Part shown: one piece after another, positions 34,778-42,987 of the stretch
Layout of the letters: every line of letters begins with the position of its first letter
Position numbering within the stretch: the stretch's first letter is position 1
From: Dyadobacter chenhuakuii
GTDB taxonomy: Bacteria; Bacteroidota; Bacteroidia; Cytophagales; Spirosomataceae
DNA: 64,000 bases
Direction: 5' to 3'
Assembly (NCBI RefSeq): GCF_023821985.2
Contig: NZ_CP098805.1
Span: 1,860,001-1,924,000, forward strand
Translations under genes and position numbers: made by a program
Notes under the pieces: generated by a model
The model's input: the letters and a program-made list of their open reading frames with translations, nothing else
Told to the model about the DNA's origin: nothing
Database searches by the model: none

Positions 34778-36220
34778 ATGAAATTAAATGCATATATCCT
34801 TTGCGCGCTGAGCATGCTTGGCACCGGCTGTTCGGATTTCCTTGAACTCGCACCCAGGGATGCCACCAACGTGAGCAATTTTTACAGAAACGCGTCCGAC
34901 ATGCAGGCTGCCGTGAATGCGGCGTATGGGATGCTCTCTTCGGCGGGAGAATATGGCTATGCCTATTATAATGTTTCCGAAGTGAGGTCCGACAACACAA
35001 TGAACTTCGAAGTGGGCGGCAACCTGCCCGACGCTGAGCTGGACCAGTTCAAAATGGCGTCCACGAATGAAATTATCCGGCTCATGTGGATCGACACTTA
35101 TCGCGGGATCCTGGCTTGCAACACGGTTCTGGATCACATCAATGGTGCCACAATGGACAATGCGCTGCGCGAGCGCTTTATCGGGGAAGTGAAATTTTTG
35201 CGGGCTTTGAAATATTTCAACCTCGTGCGCACATTCGGGGACGTTCCGTTGGTTTTGTCCGAAACCAAGTCCGTTTCTGAGGGTTACAGTCAGTCGAGAG
35301 TAGCCAAGGCGGAGGTTTACAACCAGATTATCGCCGATCTGGCGGAAGCGGAACAAAAACTTCCCGTCGCTTACACCGGAGCTGACATTGGTAAAGCAAC
35401 AAAAGGAGCTGCAAAAGCACTGTTAGGCAAAGTTTACCTGACCATGGGGGAATTTGCCAAAGCCAAAGACAAGCTGAAAGAAGTCATCGACCAAGGAAAT
35501 TACAAGTTGCTGGACGACTACGCTGCACTCTGGCCCGTCGCCAACGCCAACCACCAGGAATCTATTTTTGAGGTTCAGTTTAAAAAAGGCGGAACGGGGA
35601 CCGGAAGCAGTTTTTACAACAATTTTATGCCGCGTAACTCGGGAACGAATATCATCAAAGTCGGTTTTGCAGGAGGCAGAAACAACCCCACGGCCGATCT
35701 GGTGGCCGCGTATGAACCAGGAGATGCCCGAAAAGCCGCATCGCTGGCTACCGGCTATACCGACGCTGCGACCGGAAAGTTCGTAGCCGATCCCTACACA
35801 TTGAAATACCAGGATACACCTTTTTCCGAAGGCGACGCCGATAATAACTGGACCGTGCTGCGCTATGCGGATGTGCTGCTCATGTACGCGGAGGCGATCA
35901 GCCAGGCAGGCAGCGGCCCTACTCCCGAAGCTTACGAAGCCATTAATGCAGTGAGGAAGCGGGCGAAGCTTGCGCCGCTGGCGGCAGGCTTGTCGAAAGC
36001 CGCGTTTGCGCTCGCCATTGAGCATGAGCGGCAGGTGGAGCTGGCTTTCGAAGGCCACCGCTGGTTCGACCTGGTGCGTACGGGCCGCGAGGTTGCGGTC
36101 ATGAACCAGCATTTCAAAGCGCCCGTCGTGGCCGAATTCAATGCGGTCTTCCCCATTCCTCAGACGCAGATCGATGTGAACCCGCAGGGGATCAAGCAAA
36201 ATCCTGGTTATACTTTCTAA
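34778..36220 (+). CDS. SusD/RagB-type nutrient-binding lipoprotein
   Basis: The 480-residue product is a surface lipoprotein with a lipobox at CALSMLGTGCSDFLEL. It shows the SusD landmarks: NFYRNASDMQAAVNAAYGML at the start, EVKFLRALKYFNLVRTFGDV in the TPR core, and the C-terminal RQVELAFEGHRWFDLVRTGR and QTQIDVNPQGIKQNPGY. It lies over the SusC pore as a lid and binds the substrate. The gap to the SusC gene is 26 bases. The substrate cannot be told from sequence; the following peptidase hints at a peptide or glycopeptide, and the dehydrogenase at a sugar. Confidence 0.95.
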   Translation: MKLNAYILCALSMLGTGCSDFLELAPRDATNVSNFYRNASDMQAAVNAAYGMLSSAGEYGYAYYNVSEVRSDNTMNFEVGGNLPDAELDQFKMASTNEIIRLMWIDTYRGILACNTVLDHINGATMDNALRERFIGEVKFLRALKYFNLVRTFGDVPLVLSETKSVSEGYSQSRVAKAEVYNQIIADLAEAEQKLPVAYTGADIGKATKGAAKALLGKVYLTMGEFAKAKDKLKEVIDQGNYKLLDDYAALWPVANANHQESIFEVQFKKGGTGTGSSFYNNFMPRNSGTNIIKVGFAGGRNNPTADLVAAYEPGDARKAASLATGYTDAATGKFVADPYTLKYQDTPFSEGDADNNWTVLRYADVLLMYAEAISQAGSGPTPEAYEAINAVRKRAKLAPLAAGLSKAAFALAIEHERQVELAFEGHRWFDLVRTGREVAVMNQHFKAPVVAEFNAVFPIPQTQIDVNPQGIKQNPGYTF

Positions 36221-36232
36221 AAAAGATCTGAT

Positions 36233-37468
36233 ATGTTTTTAAAAAATGCTTTCAAGTCGCTGGCCGTTTTCATTTTTTGTTTGTTCAAAATCGTTAGCGC
36301 TGCCATCGGGCAAACACCCCAGGATAACAAACCTGCGCCAGACGTTTTCATCCATACGGGTTTCGAAAACGCCTCGCCGCTCAATTGGGAAGCCGATTCC
36401 GCAGGCAGGATCATTATCAGTCTTGTTTATGACCATGAGCGGTTTTCACTCAACCGGGCCAACAACCACTGGCATTTCAAGGTGGAGGCCCCGGTTGGAA
36501 AAGAGGTGACTCTGATCCTGCAAAACTTTGACAACATCTGGAATAACATCCACGCCAGCCCTATATCCAAACAGTCGCCGGCCGTCATCTCCTTTGATGG
36601 TAAAACCTGGGAAAGCCGCCCTACTGAATACATCGAAGGAAACCGGATGCTGATCAGACTTAAAATGACCGCCCCTAGCGCCTACATTGCCAGCATTGAA
36701 CCATACCGGATCAGCGACCTGGACAAACTCCTGGCCCGAATCAAAAACCACAAACTGGTAACGATCACGCCTATTGGCAAGACAGCCGAAGGCCGTTCGC
36801 TGGAAATCATTAAAATTGGCAACGAGAAGGCACCCAAAAGGATATTCCTCCGCGGCCGCGCGCATGCATTTGAAGCCGGTGGCAACTGGACACTGGAAGG
36901 CCTCATCGACCGATTGTTGAAAGATGATGCCGATATGAAGCTTTATCTCAAACGTTACTGTGTGTACATTTTGCCTATGACGAATAAGGATGGCGTTGCG
37001 CGCGGGAAAACGCGTTTCAATGCGAATGGTTACGACCTGAACAGAAAATGGGACAAGGCAGCCGATTCCCTGATTGCGCCGGAAAATTACTATCTGGAAA
37101 AATGGCTAACCAAAATGGGTGCCGCAGGCAAAAAACCAGACCTGGGCATTGACGTCCATAACGATGCGGGCGGGAACCTGCACATCAGCCGCCCCGACGG
37201 TGATATCACCGCCTACCGGGCCAATATGGCTAGACTGGACAGTCTGTTAAGAAAATACACCTGGTATACCGAAGGCTCCACCAAGCCGGGGTTTCGTAAT
37301 CCGGGAACATTAGGCGAGGGTTTTATGGAAAGATTTGGTATTGAAGCACTCGTTTACGAGCTCAATTACGAATGGGTAGAAGGCCTCAAAAAGGCTCCGC
37401 TAGCCGCAGACTGGCTTTCCCTGGGAGGCAAATTGCCGGAAGTTTTTTACCATTATTTTGAGAAGTAA
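36233..37468 (+). CDS. exported M14-like zinc carboxypeptidase
   Basis: This 411-residue protein has a signal peptide (SLAVFIFCLFKIVSAAIG), an N-terminal beta-sandwich of about 140 residues, as in cytosolic-carboxypeptidase (AGBL-like) M14 enzymes, and a catalytic domain from about 180. Zinc ligands are visible as HxxE in RGRAHAFEAGGNW and a later histidine in DLGIDVHNDAGG; the probable catalytic glutamate is in LVYELNYEWVEG. The gene starts 12 bases after the SusD gene, so it is in the same operon. It would trim a C-terminal residue from an imported or surface-bound peptide, or cut an amide in a conjugated sugar. Confidence 0.8.
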   Translation: MFLKNAFKSLAVFIFCLFKIVSAAIGQTPQDNKPAPDVFIHTGFENASPLNWEADSAGRIIISLVYDHERFSLNRANNHWHFKVEAPVGKEVTLILQNFDNIWNNIHASPISKQSPAVISFDGKTWESRPTEYIEGNRMLIRLKMTAPSAYIASIEPYRISDLDKLLARIKNHKLVTITPIGKTAEGRSLEIIKIGNEKAPKRIFLRGRAHAFEAGGNWTLEGLIDRLLKDDADMKLYLKRYCVYILPMTNKDGVARGKTRFNANGYDLNRKWDKAADSLIAPENYYLEKWLTKMGAAGKKPDLGIDVHNDAGGNLHISRPDGDITAYRANMARLDSLLRKYTWYTEGSTKPGFRNPGTLGEGFMERFGIEALVYELNYEWVEGLKKAPLAADWLSLGGKLPEVFYHYFEK

Positions 37469-37472
37469 CCGG

Positions 37473-38981
37473 ATGAGAAAACCGATATATATGTTAGCCG
37501 CGCTTTCGGGCGTGGCTGCATTTGCAATGGCATCGTTTGGTTACAGGCCAAAACCGTTGCCGGACTTTAAGACAGAAAAATTAGAATTGGATTCAACCAT
37601 TCTGGATGTAACGACGATTGCTGAAAACCTGAATGTGCCGTGGGAGATGATATGGGGACCGGACAACATGATCTGGTTTACCGACCACGACGGGAAGGTC
37701 AGCAAGCTCAATCCTAAAACCGGCCACGTCACGGAGCTTTTGCAGATCAAAGATTATTACAGAAAACGCCTTGGACTGATGAGCATGGTCCTGCATCCGG
37801 ACTGGAAAACGCATCCGCAGGCTTTTATCAACTATACCCATATCCAGCCCGATTCTGTCATTGTATCAAAACTCGTCAGGTATACTTATAATGGTAAGGT
37901 GCTGATCGATCCGGTGTTACTGAAGCAAATTCCAGGCTACCTGGGCCATAATGGTTCCAGGCTTGTGATCTCAAAGGACAGGAAATTACTTTGGGCAACC
38001 GGTGATTTAAAACAAAAAGAAACGATTCGCGATCCGGCATTCGCCCATGGCAAAGTGCTCCGGCTCAATCTGGATGGCACAATTCCCAATGATAACCCAC
38101 ATCCCGGAAGTGCGTCCTGGGCCATGGGATTTCGCGTTCCGCAGGGATTGACGTTTACCAAAAACGGCAACCTTTTCATCGCCGAGCATGGCGACGCAAC
38201 GGATGACGAGGTTAACCTGGTCGTAAAAAATGGCGATTATGGCTGGCCCTACATGGCCGGATTCAGTGATCTGCCGGAGGAAAAGGAACATGCAAAAACC
38301 CATAAAAGCACATTTCCAGTGAAAGCCTGGACGCCGACCATTGCGCCGGCCGGAATGGAATATTATAATGGTAACATTTCCGAATGGAGAAATGCATTGC
38401 TGCTCAGTACATTAAAGGACCAGAGTCTGCGCATCCTGAAACTGGATGCGGACCAGGAAGAAGTGGTTGCGGAAGACATTGCATTCAGCAAGCAATTCGG
38501 CAGGCTCCGCGATGTATGCGTTTCTCCTTCGGGCGACATTTACATCTCCACCAGCAACCGCGACTGGAACCCGCCAGCGAATTTCCCGCTCAAAACCGAT
38601 GACCGGATCATTCGGATCAGCAAAAGCGGCGTTATTCCGAAAAGCAGGCGTACCGTAAAAACCAGGCAGGAAACAAAGCATTCAGGCGCTTCTGAATTGT
38701 ATCAGAACTTTTGTCAGTCGTGCCATAAAACCGATGGCCGCGGGGTTGTGGGATCATTTCCTTCGCTTGTAACATCTGCCCGGCTATCCGGCGACAATGA
38801 AGCACTTATCGCGTTTTTACTCAAAGGTTCGCAATCAGCCTCCGGAGAAGCAATGCCGGCATTCGGATTCCTGAGCGACGACCAGCTGGCGACCTTGTTA
38901 TCCTATGCCCGGTCAAATTTTTCAACCAACAAAAACACGGTTAAACCCGACGAAATCAGCCGCGTACGTGCAAATAAATAA
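37473..38981 (+). CDS. PQQ-dependent sugar dehydrogenase fused to cytochrome c
   Basis: The product (502 aa from ATG 37473) has an N-terminal signal peptide, a six-bladed GDH-type beta-propeller of about 375 residues (ENLNVPWEMIWGPDNMIWFT, FAHGKVLRLNLDGTIPNDN, GDYGWPYMAGFSD), and a C-terminal class I cytochrome c domain with the heme site FCQSCHKTDGRG and the axial methionine in GEAMPAFGFLS. Periplasmic oxidation of an aldose or other alcohol would pass electrons directly to the fused heme. It begins 5 bases after the M14 gene. PQQ itself would have to come from elsewhere, since no pqq genes are in this window. Confidence 0.88.
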   Translation: MRKPIYMLAALSGVAAFAMASFGYRPKPLPDFKTEKLELDSTILDVTTIAENLNVPWEMIWGPDNMIWFTDHDGKVSKLNPKTGHVTELLQIKDYYRKRLGLMSMVLHPDWKTHPQAFINYTHIQPDSVIVSKLVRYTYNGKVLIDPVLLKQIPGYLGHNGSRLVISKDRKLLWATGDLKQKETIRDPAFAHGKVLRLNLDGTIPNDNPHPGSASWAMGFRVPQGLTFTKNGNLFIAEHGDATDDEVNLVVKNGDYGWPYMAGFSDLPEEKEHAKTHKSTFPVKAWTPTIAPAGMEYYNGNISEWRNALLLSTLKDQSLRILKLDADQEEVVAEDIAFSKQFGRLRDVCVSPSGDIYISTSNRDWNPPANFPLKTDDRIIRISKSGVIPKSRRTVKTRQETKHSGASELYQNFCQSCHKTDGRGVVGSFPSLVTSARLSGDNEALIAFLLKGSQSASGEAMPAFGFLSDDQLATLLSYARSNFSTNKNTVKPDEISRVRANK

Positions 38982-39062
38982 CATTCCGTCACGGCCGGCA
39001 AGCTGGTTTCTGTTCTGGCGATTTCAACAGCCTCTGATGCCGCACAATAAGGCACATGAATG

Positions 39063-40280
39063 TTAGTTGGTGTAGTCAGCGATTTGCCGAAGAGGTAAAG
39101 TAATAATAAAAGTCGTCCCTTCTCCTACCCTGGACTTGACTTTCATTGTTCCGTAATGGCTTGAAATAACCTGTTTGCACAAAGCAAGACCTACCCCCAG
39201 GCCCGGTGAATCCGTATTGAGCTTATTCAGCAAACGAAACACATAATCATTAAACTGACTGTCAAATCCAACTCCGTTGTCAGCAAATTCGATCTTGATA
39301 TGGTCGGTGTATTTATATTTCGAGGAGTGGTTCCGGTAAATATTTTCTTCGGAAATGACTGCAGTAACTTCAATGCTCAATGTTCGGTCAGGAGCTTTGT
39401 TCTCGACGGCATTTTTCAGTAACTCATAAAAAACGCGTTTGATCTGCGTCTGCCTTCCATCAAATTCAGGCAGTTCCCCAATTTTAATGTTAAAATCAAT
39501 AGCATCTTTTTCCCTCATCAACTGGTTGCGCGCCTCCGTGATGAGGTCTGCCGGATTGAGCAAAGTCATCGGATCGGAAGCGTTACTGACCTGCACGAAG
39601 TCCAGCATCGAGCCCATCATGGACCGCAGCCGTAGGATTGATTTCTTAATGACAGATAAATGTCGGGCGTCGTCGGTATTAGGGGCAATGTGCGCATTGC
39701 GCATGAAGGTGTCGAAAAAGAGGCTTATTTTACGCACGGGCTCCTGCATATCATGCATGAATATCTTCCCCATTTGCAAATACTCCTGACTGCGCTCGCT
39801 CAAAATCGAAATTTTCCTGTCAAGCGCAAACTGGTTCGATTCCAGCTCATCTTTGAGCCTGTTCAACATCGCATTTTCATCCAGTGCTTTCTGTTGCACC
39901 CGGTTGGTTTCAAGAAGCTGCTCTTCATACTTCCGCCGCTCCCATACGGGCACAAATACGCACACGTAACGAATCGGATCGCTTTCATTCTGTATTTTAG
40001 CATTGACCATCACCGGGATCGGGCTGCCAGTCATCGGTTTCAGCGTAAGAAATATTTCACTGACCGTGCCATTTAATTTAAGTAATGGAAAAAAATGGGT
40101 TTGGTGAAAGATCCGGCTTGATATGGTTAGGATTTTCTCAATGCTGTGCCCCAGAATCGCATCAGACTGGTAATTGAGCACTGAGCACAGCGTGCGGTTA
40201 GCAAATGTGATCATCCCGGCCCCATCGAAAACGACGCAGCCGCAGGGTAGGTCTTGTAAAATGTGCTCAGCCTCTCCCAA
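39063..40280 (-). CDS. RsbP-type PAS sensor histidine kinase
   Basis: This 405-residue protein has an N-terminal PAS domain (about 8-110) with LPCGCVVFDGAGMITFANRT and LTISSRIFHQTHFFPLLKLN, which resembles the PAS domain of RsbP, the partner of RsbQ in Bacillus. It is followed by a coiled coil (about 115-165) and a kinase core: phospho-acceptor MHDMQEPVRKI, N box ELLKNAVENK, G1 FADNGVGFD and G2 GLGVGLALCK. The start is TTG at 40280, which matches the short N-terminus of RsbP; the frame has a stop upstream. It follows the hydrolase gene by 10 bases. No response regulator is adjacent, so its phosphate target is unknown. Confidence 0.9.
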   Translation of the reverse strand: MGEAEHILQDLPCGCVVFDGAGMITFANRTLCSVLNYQSDAILGHSIEKILTISSRIFHQTHFFPLLKLNGTVSEIFLTLKPMTGSPIPVMVNAKIQNESDPIRYVCVFVPVWERRKYEEQLLETNRVQQKALDENAMLNRLKDELESNQFALDRKISILSERSQEYLQMGKIFMHDMQEPVRKISLFFDTFMRNAHIAPNTDDARHLSVIKKSILRLRSMMGSMLDFVQVSNASDPMTLLNPADLITEARNQLMREKDAIDFNIKIGELPEFDGRQTQIKRVFYELLKNAVENKAPDRTLSIEVTAVISEENIYRNHSSKYKYTDHIKIEFADNGVGFDSQFNDYVFRLLNKLNTDSPGLGVGLALCKQVISSHYGTMKVKSRVGEGTTFIITLPLRQIADYTN

Positions 40281-40290
40281 CAGAAATAGT

Positions 40291-41085
40291 TTATAAATCC
40301 AGAAATTCCTCCATCAGCTTCACGGTCTCTTCCGGCGCGCTCAGGTGCGGGCAATGTCCTGTTGCCTGCATGAGCCGGTAAGCACTGTTACCCATTTGCG
40401 AGTGCACAAACTCTCCTACCCCCACAGGCGCAATAATATCTTCTGAACACTGCATAATCAGCGTCGGGTGTGTCACATTGGGCAAATCTCTTCTGTTGTC
40501 GGATAAGAAAGTGACTTGTGCAAATTGCTTTGCGATAACCGGGTCAGTCGAGCAGAAGCTTTCGGTTAGCTCGGCACCTAGTTCAGGACGGCCCTCGTTT
40601 TGCATGATGGCAGGCCCCAGGAAATTAGCCCAGCCAATGTAATTTTTTTCCATCGTTTCCAGAAGCTCCTCAATGTCTTGCTGCTGAAAACCACCGGCAT
40701 ATTCCTGATCGTCAATATACCGGGCGGATGGGCCGATCAAAATCAAACGGTCAAAATATTCAGGTTTTTTTATCGAGGCCAGCACCCCGATCATACTGCT
40801 CACCGAATGGCCAACAAAAATGCAGTCGATCAAACCAAGCTCCCGGCAAATATCGATGATATCCTGGGCATAGCCGTTCAGGTTACTATAACGTTCGTAG
40901 TTATACGCGGTCACATCCGAATTACCGCTTCCAACATAGTCAAACAGCACAATTTTGTAATCCCTTTCGAATGCGGGCCAGATGTAGCGCCACATGTTCT
41001 GCCCACATCCGAAGCCATGTGCAAACACCATCGCTTGGTTACCCTGGCCAAATATCCTGACGTTATTCCTCTTTCTTACATTCAT
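40291..41085 (-). CDS. rsbQ: RsbQ-type alpha/beta hydrolase
   Basis: The product (264 aa from ATG 41085) is very like RsbQ and the KAI2/D14 plant receptor family: HGFGCGQNMWRYIWPAFERD, VLFDYVGSGNSD, then the nucleophile elbow VGHSVSSMIGVLASI, the aspartate in CSEDIIAPVGVGEF and the histidine in ATGHCPHLSAPEET. Further family hallmarks are MEKNYIGWANFLGPA and FCSTDPVIAKQFAQ. RsbQ works with the PAS protein RsbP, probably by making or delivering its ligand. Here the next gene encodes an RsbP-type PAS kinase, so the pair is kept but with a different output. An ATG at 41103 is also in frame but would overlap a promoter-like element. Confidence 0.93.
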   Translation of the reverse strand: MNVRKRNNVRIFGQGNQAMVFAHGFGCGQNMWRYIWPAFERDYKIVLFDYVGSGNSDVTAYNYERYSNLNGYAQDIIDICRELGLIDCIFVGHSVSSMIGVLASIKKPEYFDRLILIGPSARYIDDQEYAGGFQQQDIEELLETMEKNYIGWANFLGPAIMQNEGRPELGAELTESFCSTDPVIAKQFAQVTFLSDNRRDLPNVTHPTLIMQCSEDIIAPVGVGEFVHSQMGNSAYRLMQATGHCPHLSAPEETVKLMEEFLDL

Positions 41086-41100
41086 TTTGAGCCTAAAACC

Positions 41101-41108
41101 CAAATATA
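41101..41108 (-). promoter_or_regulatory. candidate -7 promoter element for the rsbQ-kinase operon
   Basis: On the minus strand this reads TATATTTG, an exact TAnnTTTG match, 15 bases before the ATG at 41085. It argues against the start at 41103. Confidence 0.38.
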
Positions 41109-41130
41109 GGCTTTAAGGCTCAAAATATTA

Positions 41131-41172
41131 GGTCTGCTTACCAAATTGCCGAAACAAGATGTAAAGCAGACC
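41131..41172 (-). terminator. possible terminator after the methyltransferase gene
   Basis: GGTCTGCTT (41131-41139) and AAGCAGACC (41164-41172) are perfect inverted arms with a 24-base loop. On the minus strand they follow the methyltransferase stop and lead into an AT-rich stretch. The long loop lowers confidence. Confidence 0.4.
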
Positions 41173-41185
41173 CAAGAAACAAATA

Positions 41186-41998
41186 TCAGCGCAGAACTGT
41201 GACTTTCAGGAAAGTAGCAGGAATGGAAGTCTGGTTGCGGTCCGGGCTCTGGTTCTGGCTTTCGAACAAGCTTTCCAGCTCCTGCTGCAAATTTTCTTCC
41301 TGTCCGTTTTTTTCCGCAGCTTCGAAGGCGTTCATCGTCGGGCCGTAGTATTTTCTGAATGTTTCAAGAAAAACTGCTGGTGAATAAGGCGCTTGAAATG
41401 TAAATGTTTCCCTTTCAAATGAAATGTTCTCCGGCAATGCGCCTGCTGCGACGAAACGCTCCGTAACATTGCCTTCAACACCCCAGAGCATCGGGCTGAC
41501 GAACCCCTCCGGCGGCGCCGGCGTGTAAGCGGAGCTCACTTTCAGGATCTGCGCAACCAGCGTCGGATCGCCGGGTATCCAGTTTCCCATGACTATTTTC
41601 CCGCCGGGACGCGTAACCCGGAACATTTCTCTTGCCACTTCAAATGGCTTGGGCGCAAACATCGCCCCGAAAACGCTTACCACCAGATCAAACGATTCAT
41701 CCGCAATCTCGTTCAGATCAATGGCATCGCCTTCCCGAAACGTAATATTGGTCAGGCCCTCTGCCCTTGCCCGGGCATTGCCGGCTTCCACGAGGTTTCT
41801 CGCAATGTCCACGCCCTGAACATTGGCGCCTAACCGTGCTGCGGGTATGGCAGTAGTGCCGTCGCCACAGCCCAGATCCAGAACATCGGCGCCGGCCTTA
41901 ATTCCCAACTTCGCTACCAGTGCCGAACCGCTTTCACGCATCGTTGCTGCCAGGCGGGTAAAATCCCCTTTTTCCCAAAGTGCTTTGTTTGCATTCAT
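41186..41998 (-). CDS. class I SAM-dependent methyltransferase (UbiE/Coq5-like)
   Basis: This protein (270 aa) has SAM motif I ADVLDLGCGDGTTAIPAARL, motif II VQGVDIARNLVEAG, the acidic REGDAIDLNEI and the post-motif region FDLVVSVFGAMFAPKPFE, which is typical of Methyltransf_11/25 enzymes. The acceptor is not known. ATG at 41998 was chosen because the domain begins directly after it (ALWEKGDFTRLAATM); the frame extends to 42064 but with non-protein-like sequence. It is a single gene, not in an operon with the rsbQ pair. Confidence 0.88.
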   Translation of the reverse strand: MNANKALWEKGDFTRLAATMRESGSALVAKLGIKAGADVLDLGCGDGTTAIPAARLGANVQGVDIARNLVEAGNARARAEGLTNITFREGDAIDLNEIADESFDLVVSVFGAMFAPKPFEVAREMFRVTRPGGKIVMGNWIPGDPTLVAQILKVSSAYTPAPPEGFVSPMLWGVEGNVTERFVAAGALPENISFERETFTFQAPYSPAVFLETFRKYYGPTMNAFEAAEKNGQEENLQQELESLFESQNQSPDRNQTSIPATFLKVTVLR

Positions 41999-42215
41999 TT
42001 TCTTTTCGTTTTGGTTAATAGATACTTTTAATTTTCTCTGTCCCGATAAACGACTGTTGACCACCGGATCGGATGCCCGACTTAGTTATCGGCAACGCAG
42101 CGGAGGCCGTAAAATAAGAATGTCAATGATACGAACGCGATTCACTTGAATAAATGTAAAGACTTGATTATCATTATCATAACGTATCTCAATAAAAACC
42201 AAAACAGATCATGTT

Positions 42216-42905
42216 ATGAAAACCAATTCCACCATTCGCAAGGCGATCTCTATGGGCACCATCTGCGTGTTCGGCTTGGTATTAGCCTGTACCGACCATG
42301 AATTACCGGAAATTCCGAACATGCCGGAATCAGAATGCATGCTCGCAACCAACATGACAGTGCCACGCGCCTACCCGTGCGAATTCAAGATTGAAAAACT
42401 TACATTTTATGCCAAAGACGGCGCTGTTCTCGGTGAGGTTACGCCTGCTGCGAGTGAAATCATTTTACCCCGGTCGGCTGCCAAGGAAGATTCCAATCCC
42501 TCGGCCGTGGCTGTGGATCAGATCGGTTCATTAAAATATGACGTGAAGGCCACCATCAGGCGGATTGCGACGCCATCATTTCCGGTTGTTGCCGGATATC
42601 AGCTGCGTTACACGCAGCATACTTCAGGCGTGCTGGCCCTGACCACGCCGGGCGAAAGTTATCAGATCGGTATGTCGGTCCCGCTTACAGTCCCGGTCGG
42701 CGGAACCATCGAACAGCCATTTGAGCTATCTTATCTTTACAGACTTAACAATTCCGGCTCCGGCATCAAACCTGTCACTTTCAGTGGGTTAACCGCATTC
42801 CTGATCTATAACGACGCTACAGCCGAAGAACTCGACGGACGTCCAAGCGCCATTGGCAATGTGGCAGAAGCATATGTGAAAATTGTCACGAAATCAGCTG
42901 AGTAA
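42216..42905 (+). CDS. hypothetical lipoprotein
   Basis: A 229-residue protein with a lipoprotein signal (GTICVFGLVLACTDHELPE). The rest is a beta-rich secreted domain with segments such as FKIEKLTFYAKDGAVLGEVT and TVPVGGTIEQPFELSYLYRL. I do not recognise a family. Two further cysteines in ESECMLA and YPCEFKI may form a disulfide. No partner genes are obvious; it stands between a methyltransferase and a convergent serine hydrolase. Confidence 0.72.
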   Translation: MKTNSTIRKAISMGTICVFGLVLACTDHELPEIPNMPESECMLATNMTVPRAYPCEFKIEKLTFYAKDGAVLGEVTPAASEIILPRSAAKEDSNPSAVAVDQIGSLKYDVKATIRRIATPSFPVVAGYQLRYTQHTSGVLALTTPGESYQIGMSVPLTVPVGGTIEQPFELSYLYRLNNSGSGIKPVTFSGLTAFLIYNDATAEELDGRPSAIGNVAEAYVKIVTKSAE

Positions 42906-42987
42906 GCAATTTCAAATATGAATGACCCACATTATAAATTCTCAATAATTTCCCTGATCATTGGGCGCATTCGTGCTGTTTTACAGA

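Noticed and set aside
35423..36199. 258-codon open frame on the minus strand
   Set aside because: It lies fully opposite the SusD gene and its protein has no domain features; it is a shadow of the real gene.
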